Shown in pieces: positions 1 through 8,279 of a stretch of 37,299 bases of DNA (its first letter is position 1; every line of letters begins with the position of its first letter). The DNA is from Stramenopiles sp. TOSAG23-2. Its lineage: Eukaryota; Sar. Below the pieces are notes generated by a model. The model had not been told where the DNA came from and did not search any database. It was given only the letters and a program-made list of their open reading frames with translations. The DNA lies in contig LT649328.1 in NCBI GenBank assembly GCA_900128395.1, positions 1-37,299 of the forward strand, in the 5' to 3' direction. Both the position numbers and the translations under genes were made by a program.

Positions 1-1
1 A

Positions 2-502
2 CAACTATCTGAACAAGTAGATACAAATGTTAAAGCACTAATCGAAAAAAATAAACGTGTCGAGACGCTAACAGAAACGAATAGGGTTCAAGCAGTACAG
101 GTAGTGACGTTGGAAGAAGACAATGAGCAGCAACAAGTGAAAAATATTGATGCACAGGTTGCAATTGCAGCCATAAAAGGCTTGGTATTGGAGTATCGTA
201 AGGAAAAAGACGAACATGATAAGAAGAGCCGAGTAAATGCAATTGCAGGTGTCGCGGAATATTTAGATGCCATGAAAAAACAGCAGGAAATGGTAACAGA
301 GGCCATGATCAAATCACAAAACGACATGATGGCTATAACCACGCATTTCCATAATAGTGCAATGATGATGCTTCTGCAAAGTCACGAAAAGAAGTTGGCA
401 ATAGGAGAAACTGATTTACGAGGTATTATAAAAGGGTATGCTATACCTGACCTAGTCAAACAACTTATCATATTTGTTGTTGCATTCTGTAAGTGGAATT
501 AA
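2..502 (+). CDS. 3' part of an unrecognised alpha-helical protein gene (5' end outside window)
   Basis: The frame is open from the window edge to the TAA at 500-502, giving at least 166 residues, so the start lies upstream. The only start-like codon inside is a GTG at 104, which is not a credible eukaryotic start. The protein is rich in Glu, Gln, Lys, Ala and Met, probably mostly helical, and ends in a short hydrophobic stretch (LIIFVVAF) before the stop. I do not recognise a family. A perfect donor-like GTAAGT begins at 489, eleven bases before the stop, so the real mRNA may splice there and the last four codons may be intron read-through. The next feature downstream is a MITE starting at 571. 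Low-complexity helical content makes function assignment unsafe. Confidence 0.5.
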   Translation, partial: QLSEQVDTNVKALIEKNKRVETLTETNRVQAVQVVTLEEDNEQQQVKNIDAQVAIAAIKGLVLEYRKEKDEHDKKSRVNAIAGVAEYLDAMKKQQEMVTEAMIKSQNDMMAITTHFHNSAMMMLLQSHEKKLAIGETDLRGIIKGYAIPDLVKQLIIFVVAFCKWN

Positions 503-570
503 AGTTTTCATGTTCCTATTAGGTTATTATAGCAATAGCATTGAAATATTGAAATAAATAGCATTAGCAT

Positions 571-848
571 TAGTGGTGCAGACGGACACGGCACAGCGGG
601 CTGTCAGAGGGCATTTTTGACAGCCCAAGGATTTTAATGCTGTGCAGTGTATTTTTATAAATAGCATAAACACAGCATAATATTTAATAGTGTGTAGGCT
701 TATTTTTCTGTTAGAGGGTATTTTTGACAGCCCAAGGATTTTAATGCTGTGCAGTGTATTTTTATAAATAGCATAAACACAGCATCATATTTAATAGTGT
801 GTAGGCTTATTTTTGATCTGTGAAAAACCACAGCGGGCTCTACCACTA
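571..848. mobile_element. hAT-like MITE with 8-bp target-site duplication
   Basis: The element begins TAGTGGT (571-577) and ends ACCACTA (842-848), a 7-bp terminal inverted repeat matching the hAT tip pattern YARNG. It is flanked on both sides by the identical octamer ATTAGCAT (563-570 and 849-856), and this fits the hAT duplication pattern nTnnnnAn. It has no coding capacity. Subterminal direct repeats CACAGCGGGCT lie at 592-602 and 829-839, and the body is a 107-bp tandem duplication. The 8-bp duplication and tip pattern are seen directly. Membership of the hAT superfamily is inferred from known family rules. Confidence 0.75.
601..814. repeat. 107-bp tandem duplication inside the MITE
   Basis: Two adjacent copies, 601-707 and 708-814, differ at only three positions: two C-to-T changes near the start and one A-to-C change near the end of the unit. 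Copy one starts with a small hairpin, CTGTCA pairing with TGACAG (601-606 and 617-622), which is weakened by one change in copy two. High identity means the duplication is recent or maintained. Confidence 0.9.
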
Positions 849-1176
849 ATTAGCATTACACAAAATATTTGATAGGCCGTTTTTTTATTATTCTTTTAAG
901 TAAAGTTATTATAATTACAATTATAAATGAACAACTTATTCTACTTATAGAACACAGTTTTTTTTCTTACATGATAGAAGAGTTGAAAGTCGTATAACCA
1001 TCAACAATTATAAAAACAAACTTTATCCATCTCATCGTATCCATACAATTCCATCCCAAATTACATATTTAATCTTTTTCATATATAAGTATTCTAACAA
1101 TAAAATAGAAGTTATCATTTTTCATTTTTCTGTCAATAATATCCATTTTGATTCATCATTATAAAATTTTAGAGTC

Positions 1177-2208
1177 ATGATTCGAGCACTTCGTTTCAAA
1201 CGTTTAAATAATAAAACTTTCAATACTCCTCCTTGTAAATATGGCAACAAAAAAGTACGAAATATAACTACTACATCTGTGAATGGAGAAGAAAAATGGT
1301 GGAAAAAGAGATATTATGGTACAGATACAAATACCAATGGTAAAAATAATGATAGTAATAATGATAATAATAACGAGCAAACAACGCATTTTGGTTTTCG
1401 TGATGTTGAAAAAAATGAAAAAGAAGATTTAGTACGTGATGTATTTGACTCTGTTGCTGATAATTATGATATTATGAATGATTTAATGTCAGGCACTTTG
1501 CATCGATATTGGAAAAATGAATTTGTGAATACATTGCATCCATTACCTGGCATGCAAATTATTGATGTAGCTGGTGGGACAGGTGATATTGCATTTCGCA
1601 TGCATGATATGATACGTAAAAAAGCTCGACGTGATATAATTGAAAAACGTGGCGATATAAACAATAATGGTGATACTGTAGAAAAGAATAATGTTAACAA
1701 TAGTAGTAATGATAAAATCATTGTATGTGATATCAACACAGAAATGTTACGTGTTGGTGAAGATCGTGCTGTAAAACGTGGATATGATGTTATTAATCAT
1801 TTAAATTTCATAGAAGGTAATGCAGAAAAATTACCATTTGATGATGATTCATTCGATGCATATACGATAGCATTTGGTATCCGCAACGTAACAAATATTA
1901 ACAATGCATTATCAGAAGCAAATAGAGTCTTGAAACGTGGTGGTAGGTTTTTATGCCTTGAATTTAGTCGAGTGGAAAATGATGTATTAAGACAAGTATA
2001 TGATACATATTCATTTAATGTCATACCAAAAGTTGGGGAAATGGTAACAAAAGATCGTGAATCATATCAATATTTAGTTGAATCAATACGCAAATTTCCA
2101 AATCAAAACAAATTTGAAACGATGATACAAAATGCTGGATTTAAATTTGTTACCCATCGTAATTTTACAAATGGTGTCGTTGCAATGCATAGTGGTTTTA
2201 AATTGTAA
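1177..2208 (+). CDS. COQ5: 2-methoxy-6-polyprenyl-1,4-benzoquinol methylase, mitochondrial (UbiE/COQ5 family)
   Basis: This C-methyltransferase uses S-adenosylmethionine to methylate the benzoquinol ring in ubiquinone synthesis, as part of the CoQ synthome on the matrix side of the inner mitochondrial membrane. The 343-residue single-exon protein has a basic N-terminus with few acidic residues (about 1-50), fitting a mitochondrial presequence. The family signature [18 protein letters not shown] is at 89-106, SAM motif I ([12 protein letters not shown]) at 130-141, the acidic SAM contact in VCDINTEML at 183-191, the UbiE motif FGIRNVTN at 233-240, and the terminal [11 protein letters not shown] at 333-343. 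It is slightly longer than yeast or human COQ5 because of Asn-rich insertions at about 53-68 and 160-179. The ATG at 1177 is the first in frame after upstream AT-rich DNA. It converges on the next gene with a 224-bp spacer. Confidence 0.95.
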   Translation: MIRALRFKRLNNKTFNTPPCKYGNKKVRNITTTSVNGEEKWWKKRYYGTDTNTNGKNNDSNNDNNNEQTTHFGFRDVEKNEKEDLVRDVFDSVADNYDIMNDLMSGTLHRYWKNEFVNTLHPLPGMQIIDVAGGTGDIAFRMHDMIRKKARRDIIEKRGDINNNGDTVEKNNVNNSSNDKIIVCDINTEMLRVGEDRAVKRGYDVINHLNFIEGNAEKLPFDDDSFDAYTIAFGIRNVTNINNALSEANRVLKRGGRFLCLEFSRVENDVLRQVYDTYSFNVIPKVGEMVTKDRESYQYLVESIRKFPNQNKFETMIQNAGFKFVTHRNFTNGVVAMHSGFKL

Positions 2209-2432
2209 AACAGAAGACGACACAAGGAGAACGGATTGGTATATATATATCATATCTTATGAGAGATGTTTACTTATATGCATAGTGTATGATTGAAATG
2301 ACATACAGTGTATATGTGTGTGTATAAAAGTGTGTTTAAAATATGATAAAGAGACACACCCTTTTCGGTTTGATTTAAAAAAATACATTTTTTACTTTTT
2401 GTTTTTTTGGAAAAACGCACTCTACCCTACTC

Positions 2433-3179
2433 TCATTTTCCCGCTCTCACAAACATATAATATGTACAAAGAAATATGCAGATGATATATGCCATAAACC
2501 GTGTAATAAAAAATAGATTTTGTAAATACCCTTTTAATTTAAAAATACCTCCGATGATTAATAATATGAAGCATGGAAGGAAACGGATGATTCCATTGAA
2601 GAAATCGATTTGTTTGAAGAAACATGTCAATAGATAAAGACCATAACATATGGCACAACTCAAATCAACTTTATTATACAATACACTTCGTTTTGCTTCT
2701 TGTTCATTACGACAATAAAAACATTGTGTAGTATGAAAAAAGGTAGATACAATACCTAACCAGCATATGAAATATGGGTTGTAATTTAAACTTTCATAAC
2801 AAAATTCTTTTACATTTGTTGTTATATCATTTGTTCCTGGAAGAATATTTAAATGATCTATTGTATTTGTTAACGGGTTTACACTAACTTTTTGGTATTG
2901 ATGCCTATTGTTTTTATAACGTCGATGACTACCAATGAAAATTTTATATGCAATATATATATATCCAATATTTGTTAAAATAAATAAGCAACGTATGAAA
3001 TAATGTTCTTTAGCTAAATTTGAGTTAATTTCATGTTTATTATTAGTTGTAAATGATTCAGAAAGAATCTCAAAATATGTTTTTTTTTTATTACTTGTTA
3101 GTGGTAATGGCCCTATTAATGCGCTTGACTTATTATTTCCATTCTTTTTTGTTTTGTTATGACGGTGATGTACAACCAT
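2433..3179 (-). CDS. multipass membrane protein with CREST-like Ser/His/Asp residues
   Basis: The 248-residue protein has a basic, Asn/Lys-rich N-terminus (1-35) and about five hydrophobic segments at roughly 61-82, 135-154, 168-188, 198-213 and 222-244. The second segment contains S-T-F-F-H (Ser145, His149) and the third begins with Asp172 (KVDLSCAIC). Ser-x3-His followed by Asp at the start of the next helix is the pattern of the CREST superfamily (alkaline ceramidases, PAQR, PER1, TMEM8), membrane hydrolases that bind metal. That family also needs an HxxxH pair in the last helix, and none is visible here, so either the protein is a degenerate member or the resemblance is chance. The start ATG is at 3177-3179 and the stop is TGA. 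It faces COQ5 tail to tail. Function unknown. Confidence 0.7.
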   Translation of the reverse strand: MVVHHRHNKTKKNGNNKSSALIGPLPLTSNKKKTYFEILSESFTTNNKHEINSNLAKEHYFIRCLFILTNIGYIYIAYKIFIGSHRRYKNNRHQYQKVSVNPLTNTIDHLNILPGTNDITTNVKEFCYESLNYNPYFICWLGIVSTFFHTTQCFYCRNEQEAKRSVLYNKVDLSCAICYGLYLLTCFFKQIDFFNGIIRFLPCFILLIIGGIFKLKGYLQNLFFITRFMAYIICIFLCTYYMFVRAGK

Positions 3180-3386
3180 TATTACAAGGGAGGTAGAGTA
3201 TATACGCTAACGCGTGTACGAAGTATATGTTTTGTACGTCATCAATTTGTTGTAAAAAAAAAAAATAGAAAATTATTATTATTATTTTTTTATTATTTTT
3301 TTTTACTCCTATACAGACCGACATTTTCCTTCTTATTCTGTAGCTCTGTGTGTTCCGTTTTCATATATTGTTAATATCAGAACCAA

Positions 3387-3770
3387 TTACAAAGAACGTT
3401 GATGATGGGTACCAACTTTGCCACCGCGACTGTATTGTCTGGTCAATGTTTCGGTCGTTGCACCTGCATCGGATATTGCTTTTTGCAATACAATACGTTC
3501 ACCAACTTTGACACCAATATCACTCCAGTCTTTTTCACTTAATTTTAATGCAATATCTGTTCTGGTCACAGCTGCATCTTCCAAATGTGATAAAATATCA
3601 TCAGCACGTCCACCCATACCATTATCAGATAATGCATTTCTTATTACATCATCAAATGATTGCGATGAAAATGATGCTTTGTTCATCAACAAAAAGCTTG
3701 TTGTGCTTGGTTTTGCAACGGATTGAACCATTTTTTTTGCTGCAGTACGTCCAACTATTAATGAAAACAT
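3387..3770 (-). CDS. small mitochondrial SAM-domain-like protein
   Basis: The 127-residue protein starts with a Ser/Lys/Arg-containing, acid-free stretch (1-36, MFSLIVGRTAAKKMVQSVAK) that looks like a mitochondrial presequence. Residues about 38-100 resemble a sterile alpha motif: an early helix (FDDVIRNAL), a central DDILSHLED helix, and a final segment LSEKDWSDIGVKVGERIVLQ that follows the SAM helix-4/helix-5 pattern (L-x-x-x-D-L-x-x-x-G-I-x-x-x-G-x-R). The tail is basic. SAM domains mediate protein or RNA association, and I infer an adaptor role in mitochondria but cannot name a partner. The start at 3768-3770 is the first ATG of the frame. The upstream spacer is shared with the divergent gene at 4732. 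A SAM domain this short is easy to mis-call, so the fold is moderately sure. Confidence 0.75.
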   Translation of the reverse strand: MFSLIVGRTAAKKMVQSVAKPSTTSFLLMNKASFSSQSFDDVIRNALSDNGMGGRADDILSHLEDAAVTRTDIALKLSEKDWSDIGVKVGERIVLQKAISDAGATTETLTRQYSRGGKVGTHHQRSL

Positions 3771-4731
3771 GTTTTTTTTTGTTTTTGTTTTATAAAATGA
3801 TATGATTTTAATTTTTATAAAAATTAGAAAATATTTTTTTTTTATTATACAACAAATAAATGTAAAAATATATAATACGATTCAGGGAAAGTTTCTTCTA
3901 TGAAATACGAAAATTGCCTCTATGAAATTTAGGAAAATCTTTTCTATAATTGTTTTCTATATAATAACTTTTCATTTAGTGACTTTGTATGACACACTCT
4001 TGTATTTGTTCTTTGTGACGTGTAAGTTAAAGGAATAAACTTCAATTGGCCACTTGGCCAAAATAAAAAGGCTGTGGATTTAGAAATCGATACTGTTGCC
4101 ATGGTAAATATTTTGTGATAGGAGTATGGGGACTACACCAAAAACTTTTTAAGTATAGTAAAAAAGATTTTAAAATTCCTTAAATTTTATGTACGAATTA
4201 CTCCATAAATGATACAAAATACGGTTGATATAATATCTATTTGAATAAATTTCGGAATAATAGTACTAGCATACACATAGCATTAAACCCCCCGAATCTC
4301 TGGTTATATGTAGGGTTTTACCGTTTTAAGTTACCAAAATAATTATTTATATTGGGGTAGCAATGATAATATCCGATAATTAGTAAACCTGACTAATTTC
4401 AGCATATCTTTTAATATAGTTATTGATGTATGATTTAGTAGATTTAGATTATTTTTGGAGGATAAAAATTCTGAAATGTTATCGATTTTTTTTGACGAAT
4501 AAGTGTTAACATAATGGATGACAAATAACAAAACTTCAATCGTATACGTCAAATGACGTCAAATAATAAAAGAAATTGCAATTAAACAAACCGAACTAAC
4601 CGAACAAAAGAAATGAAAGAGGAACGGTAGGAAGGAAATATACAGATTAAACACTTCATGAACGATTAATAATATATACGAACTGGATATACAATAGTAC
4701 TTGCAGTGTGGTTGCATATTAGAAAGAAACG
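3771..4731. other. divergent intergenic spacer (961 bp)
   Basis: The spacer lies between the starts of the SAM-domain gene and the acidic membrane-protein gene, so it probably holds both promoters. It contains poly-T near 3771-3840, two TCTATGAAAT words (about 3897 and 3920), a short inverted repeat TTGGCC/GGCCAA around 4045-4061, and a CRE-like palindrome at 4554. An antisense open frame at 4343-4552 has no protein-like composition. I see no further gene. Confidence 0.6.
4554..4561. promoter_or_regulatory. CRE-like palindrome TGACGTCA
   Basis: TGACGTCA lies 170 bp upstream of the ATG at 4732, in a tandem pair of the 9-mer ACGTCAAAT. It is the consensus of CREB/ATF-type bZIP factors in other eukaryotes. 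Whether this organism uses it is not known. Half-variants TGACGTTA occur near 8047 and in the 3' flank near 5241, so chance occurrence is possible. Confidence 0.3.
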
Positions 4732-5217
4732 ATGAGTGATTCGATTTCCACCACAGATGTGGAAATAGTGGATATTAATCAAGATATGAACAAGAAGAAC
4801 ATGCAAATTGTTATCGATGATAATGATACTGACAATGATGATGATGGTGGTAATGTCGCAATCCAACCAATTGACATGCTTGTAAAAGAGAACACCAAGA
4901 GAATAAAAGAGAGGAAAAGTGATGAAAAAGAAATTAAATCCGAGGCAGAAGAAGAAGAAGAAGAAGAAGAAGAAGAAACTACTAAAACAAAAAAAAGAAA
5001 AGCAAGAAGAGAAAGAAGAAGGGAAAAAGCTCATCTACGTAATATAAATATTATTCGAGATCAAGTTGCTGAAAATTTAACTTGTTGTAATACATGGCAT
5101 TTCCGTGGTTGTTTTATCTTCTTTTTACTCGTTTGCGTGACTGTATTTTTTGGCACCGTCCTTATAAGATATTCGTATAATATGGATGGACCATTTGCAC
5201 TTTTATCACGTCCATGA
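4732..5217 (+). CDS. acidic/basic protein with one C-terminal membrane anchor
   Basis: The 161-residue protein has an acidic N-terminal half (Asp-rich 29-39, poly-Glu 72-82), a strongly basic patch (84-101, KTKKRKARRERRREK), then a Cys-containing segment (CCNTWHFRGC, 118-127) and a single hydrophobic helix at about 127-147, leaving a 14-residue tail. There is no signal peptide. This layout fits a tail-anchored or type II-like membrane protein whose charged N-terminal part faces the cytosol, but the tail is at the short end of the range. I do not recognise a family. The poly-Glu tract is encoded by GAA repeats and may vary in length. The start at 4732 is the first ATG in the frame. It converges on the SGNH hydrolase gene. 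Confidence 0.7.
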   Translation: MSDSISTTDVEIVDINQDMNKKNMQIVIDDNDTDNDDDGGNVAIQPIDMLVKENTKRIKERKSDEKEIKSEAEEEEEEEEEETTKTKKRKARRERRREKAHLRNINIIRDQVAENLTCCNTWHFRGCFIFFLLVCVTVFFGTVLIRYSYNMDGPFALLSRP

Positions 5218-5536
5218 TGCAACCAGAACAATGGTACAAATGACGTTACCATTCATATTTTATATATATATATATGTAGACTAAATACACGACTTCTTAT
5301 TGTAATATTGTTGCTTGTGATGATATTAATTGATATTACGTTTTTCTCCATTCCTTCTCTTTTTCCCCGACACAACATCCATCTGTACACATGTCTACAT
5401 TAATATATATTTTGTTTTTCCTCCACTTTTTTAACCTTTTTTTCTAAATTTTCTTCTCTCCTCATTTTTTTTTTCATTTTTAAGGTCGTTTTAAGGTCTA
5501 TTTTCTATTTTTATATAGGATTATTTTGGTGCTTTG

Positions 5537-5742
5537 AGATCTTCGCCTCGATCTTTTTCGCGAATGCGAATGACGGAGTACTGTTGCTACTCAGATAATA
5601 ATAGTCACAAGTAAATTCTACTGGGGAGTGTTAGTAATGTATCTTTATGTAAAGAGACTTAGGTATTAAGTCTATTATTTTCAGTTAAATCTTTAGCAAA
5701 GACTGGAGTAGCAGGTATGGTAAGCGAAGAGGCGAGGATCTC
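5537..5742. mobile_element. 206-bp MITE-like inverted-repeat element
   Basis: The left end GAGATCTTCGCCTC (5537-5550) pairs with the right end GAGGCGAGGATCTC (5729-5742) with one mismatch over 14 bp. A second, inner pair, TGCTACTC (about 5586-5593) and GAGTAGCA (about 5706-5713), extends the inverted symmetry. It is less AT-rich than its surroundings and has no coding capacity. I found no convincing target-site duplication, so the superfamily cannot be named and the true ends may lie slightly outside. Confidence 0.5.
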
Positions 5743-5837
5743 GACTAAAAAGTAAAAAGTTTAAAGTGTGAACTGGGTGAAAGCAAATCTTTTCTTTGAA
5801 AATCCCAACAACAATTTAATATAGAAAGTTATCCCCC

Positions 5838-5855
5838 CCGAAAATCAATTTTCGG
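5838..5855. repeat. perfect 8-bp hairpin
   Basis: CCGAAAAT and ATTTTCGG flank a 2-base loop. It follows a run of C and lies between two convergent genes, where it could mark RNA 3' ends. That role is inference only. Confidence 0.5.
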
Positions 5856-5922
5856 CAAAAATAAATAAAAGAATAGCACACTCTATAATTATATATATCA
5901 TAAAATTAAGCTTTAAAATTAA

Positions 5923-5950
5923 ATGGCACAGGTTTTAAAACGTGTGCCAT
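5923..5950. repeat. 28-bp near-perfect palindrome
   Basis: Arms ATGGCACA and TGTGCCAT flank a second palindrome, GTTTTAAAAC, with a single G and G flanking pair as the only mismatch in the whole 28 bp. It sits in the 3' spacer between two convergent genes, about 145 bp beyond the stop of the SGNH gene. Confidence 0.85.
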
Positions 5951-6094
5951 GCAGATTTTTCTATAAAATTTGCTTAAATATATATAATACTCGACACTGA
6001 CTATTGCCTATTTACCTCTGCTAAAAATTATATCCACAACTATGCATAAAACAAATAAATATATAAAAATAATCATCACACCACCTTCTCATCT

Positions 6095-7078
6095 CTACAC
6101 AGCATTTTCAATATATTCCACAAATGCTTTTCCTAATTTATCACCACCTTGTACACTTGGTTCAACTCTTGCAACATAATCTTTCGTATCTTTACCATTT
6201 AAAATTTCATACATAGGAACAGGTATCACTTTTACACCATCAATTTTAATTTGACTTGTTGCATATTCAAAGATTTTTCGTATACATAATTGTAATTTTT
6301 CAGGATTATCATTATAACCCAATATATTTAACGTATTATCTGCCCAGCTACCACCTTTTTTCTCATCTAAATAATAAATGGTATTAACGAGAATTATTTT
6401 TGGTTTGTTTTTGCTACATACTTTGTTTAAATATTTCGTTGTCTCATTTTTAAACAAATTAATAAAATGTCCTAAACCAAAGGACCACCCTGAATCAATC
6501 ATATTATATGTATTCAATTTTAATAACATAGCTATATTGAAAATGGTACCACAAGTTGGTTTTAATGCAATATCATTTCCACCTAAACTACATATTAAAA
6601 TATCTTCTGGTTGAATGTTATCACGTACAAATTCATCATGCGACATTAAATGGTCACCAGGCCGATCGTTTATTGTCGATTCTTCAATTGCAGCATTTAC
6701 ACAAAAATGATCATTAATAACTTTGGATTCTTTGCAATATTTATTAACAAAATATGCTACATCTGGTTTCATACGTTTAAATCCATTGATATTTTCATAT
6801 CCATTTATTGCTTTTCTCATCCTATTATTTGGTAACCAATATTTATTATCCATTGATGAATCACCAATAAGATAAATTGTTGGTCGTGGATTATTATCAT
6901 CGGTAGTATTCTTTAATTCATTTACTACATGTTGTAAGTGCGGTATCAGATGACCATGGTATTCACTATAATAATCTCTTGTAGTTAAACTATCAATATT
7001 ATTATCGTAATTTGGATTTGTTGTTGAATATTGTGTTTTATCTGCATCTGTATTATAATAATGTGTTCGTTGTGCCAT
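6095..7078 (-). CDS. SGNH/GDSL-type hydrolase-like protein with non-canonical last catalytic block
   Basis: The 327-residue protein has no signal peptide and is probably cytosolic. Block I is IYLIGDSSMDNKYW (68-81) with nucleophile-position Ser74, and block III is SLGGNDIAL (164-172) with the oxyanion residues Gly167 and Asn168. Block V would normally read D-x-x-H. Here it is KDYVARVEPSVQGG (299-312), with Asp300 in place but Glu306 in the sequence position before Pro-Ser where His is usually found. So fold membership is well supported, while hydrolase activity needs caution: either another residue acts as base or the subfamily has changed chemistry. SGNH enzymes usually cleave esters, and the substrate here is unknown. 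The start is the first ATG in frame, and the stop is TAG. Confidence 0.85.
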   Translation of the reverse strand: MAQRTHYYNTDADKTQYSTTNPNYDNNIDSLTTRDYYSEYHGHLIPHLQHVVNELKNTTDDNNPRPTIYLIGDSSMDNKYWLPNNRMRKAINGYENINGFKRMKPDVAYFVNKYCKESKVINDHFCVNAAIEESTINDRPGDHLMSHDEFVRDNIQPEDILICSLGGNDIALKPTCGTIFNIAMLLKLNTYNMIDSGWSFGLGHFINLFKNETTKYLNKVCSKNKPKIILVNTIYYLDEKKGGSWADNTLNILGYNDNPEKLQLCIRKIFEYATSQIKIDGVKVIPVPMYEILNGKDTKDYVARVEPSVQGGDKLGKAFVEYIENAV

Positions 7079-8279
7079 TTTAAATGGTATTTGCTACTTG
7101 ATATCTTTCTCAGTGTATTATTGAATATACTATGTGTTCTGTTGTTGTTTCTTTGGTATGTTAATGTGTATTATAATTTAGGTATGTTATAATGTGCATG
7201 TATATATTATACGTATGATACATACATATAAAGATACGTCGTATTCTGATATATATATATTTTTTGGCAAACAACAACAAAAATGTTGGTCCAATTTATT
7301 TGCCTACCAAAACGACTGTTTTTTTGTCTGCAAATATGAAAATTTGCCCCATTGATTATTAGTTCGTGATTTTTAGTTAAAATCCAAATAATGAGTTTTT
7401 GGTTTTAGCAGACGACTACCTCGTAATCAGACGGTACACGTTGCGTCAATTTTTTTTTTTATTTTTCTATTCCTATAATAAACAGTTCTATGCAAATTGA
7501 TCATTTTTTTTTCCGGTGTGACCAGGGCTTATTCATTGAAATTATTATATTTTAAAATAACCGAAATGATCCCCATGCAAACAATATATTACGGATATTT
7601 TTATTAGTTAAATTTAGTGAACATTATGATCCTAAAATACTTTGTGAAGTTTTTGCAATTTACTTCAAAAATCCATTTGGATTTAGGAAAGTCCATCAGG
7701 ACCTATCCGAGGATTACCAGATTATAAGTGAGGATCGTGTGCCAAAGTTTTTTTCAAAATTAACTCAGTGCTACCCTGACTACCTGCTATTTGTAAAATA
7801 AACTCATTTTCGATGAAGAATGCTCTTCTGTCCGCTAGTATGACTTCCACGTGGCCTGTTTCCCAATTCTAACTCTATGGACAAAAGTTTTATCCCCATA
7901 CGCTAATCTTATGAAACATGGTGTTATATATTATTCATATCTTAATTTATTTTGTCCTCGAATTATACTATATTAATTAGTATAAACAATTGTCTATTTT
8001 ACTGAGATGGGAGATTAAATTTTGTATAAAATTAAAATGTTTGATGTGACGTTATTTCGGTATTTCCGGTTCCAAATTGTACCGAAAACCGAAACATCAA
8101 CAAACAACTTGAATAATAATAACATAAACTAAACTAAAATACAACATGAAAAAGTAGAAGAAAGACATTGAGATATAAGACTGATGAACATAGTAGTCTA
8201 TATACCATAATCTGTAAGTGGTAACATCTATAGGATTTCGGAAAAAAAGAAAAGAGAGAGAGAGAGAGAGAGAGACAGA
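7079..8279. other. divergent intergenic spacer (1.2 kb)
   Basis: The spacer separates the 5' ends of the SGNH gene and the 860-residue protein gene. It holds TA-rich simple sequence (7195-7260), poly-T tracts, a less AT-rich stretch at about 7640-7880 without a sustained open frame, two distant words of type AACCGAAAT/ATTTCGGTA (7557 and 8053) in inverted orientation, and the AG tract listed separately. I see no gene in it. Confidence 0.5.
8252..8274 (+). repeat. AG microsatellite abutting the start codon
   Basis: An uninterrupted (AG)n tract of about 11 units ends six bases before the ATG at 8280, so it lies in the 5' leader or core promoter of the 860-residue protein gene. A similar purine tract occurs at 11291-11314 in the downstream 3' spacer, so the sequence is not specific to promoters. 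Confidence 0.8.

Larger units (their letters stand above)
5218..6094. other. convergent intergenic spacer with a MITE-like element and two palindromes
   Basis: This 877-bp spacer separates two gene ends. It holds a 206-bp inverted-repeat element (5537-5742), a hairpin at 5838-5855 and a 28-bp near-perfect palindrome at 5923-5950, listed separately. The remainder is pyrimidine-rich (5340-5520) or AT-rich with no protein-like open frame. Confidence 0.6.

Noticed and set aside
3159-3374. 71-residue rightward open frame overlapping the start of the CREST-like gene
   Set aside because: It overlaps a better gene on the other strand, and its C-terminal half is poly-Leu/Phe from T runs.
4343-4552. 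69-residue leftward open frame in the divergent spacer
   Set aside because: Composition is AT-driven (Leu, Ile, Asn, Tyr, Ser), there is no motif, and it would sit in the promoter region of two well-supported genes.
8067-8095. GGTTCCAAAT resembling a tRNA B box
   Set aside because: It lacks the invariant TTCGA core, and no A box or cloverleaf arms pair with it.
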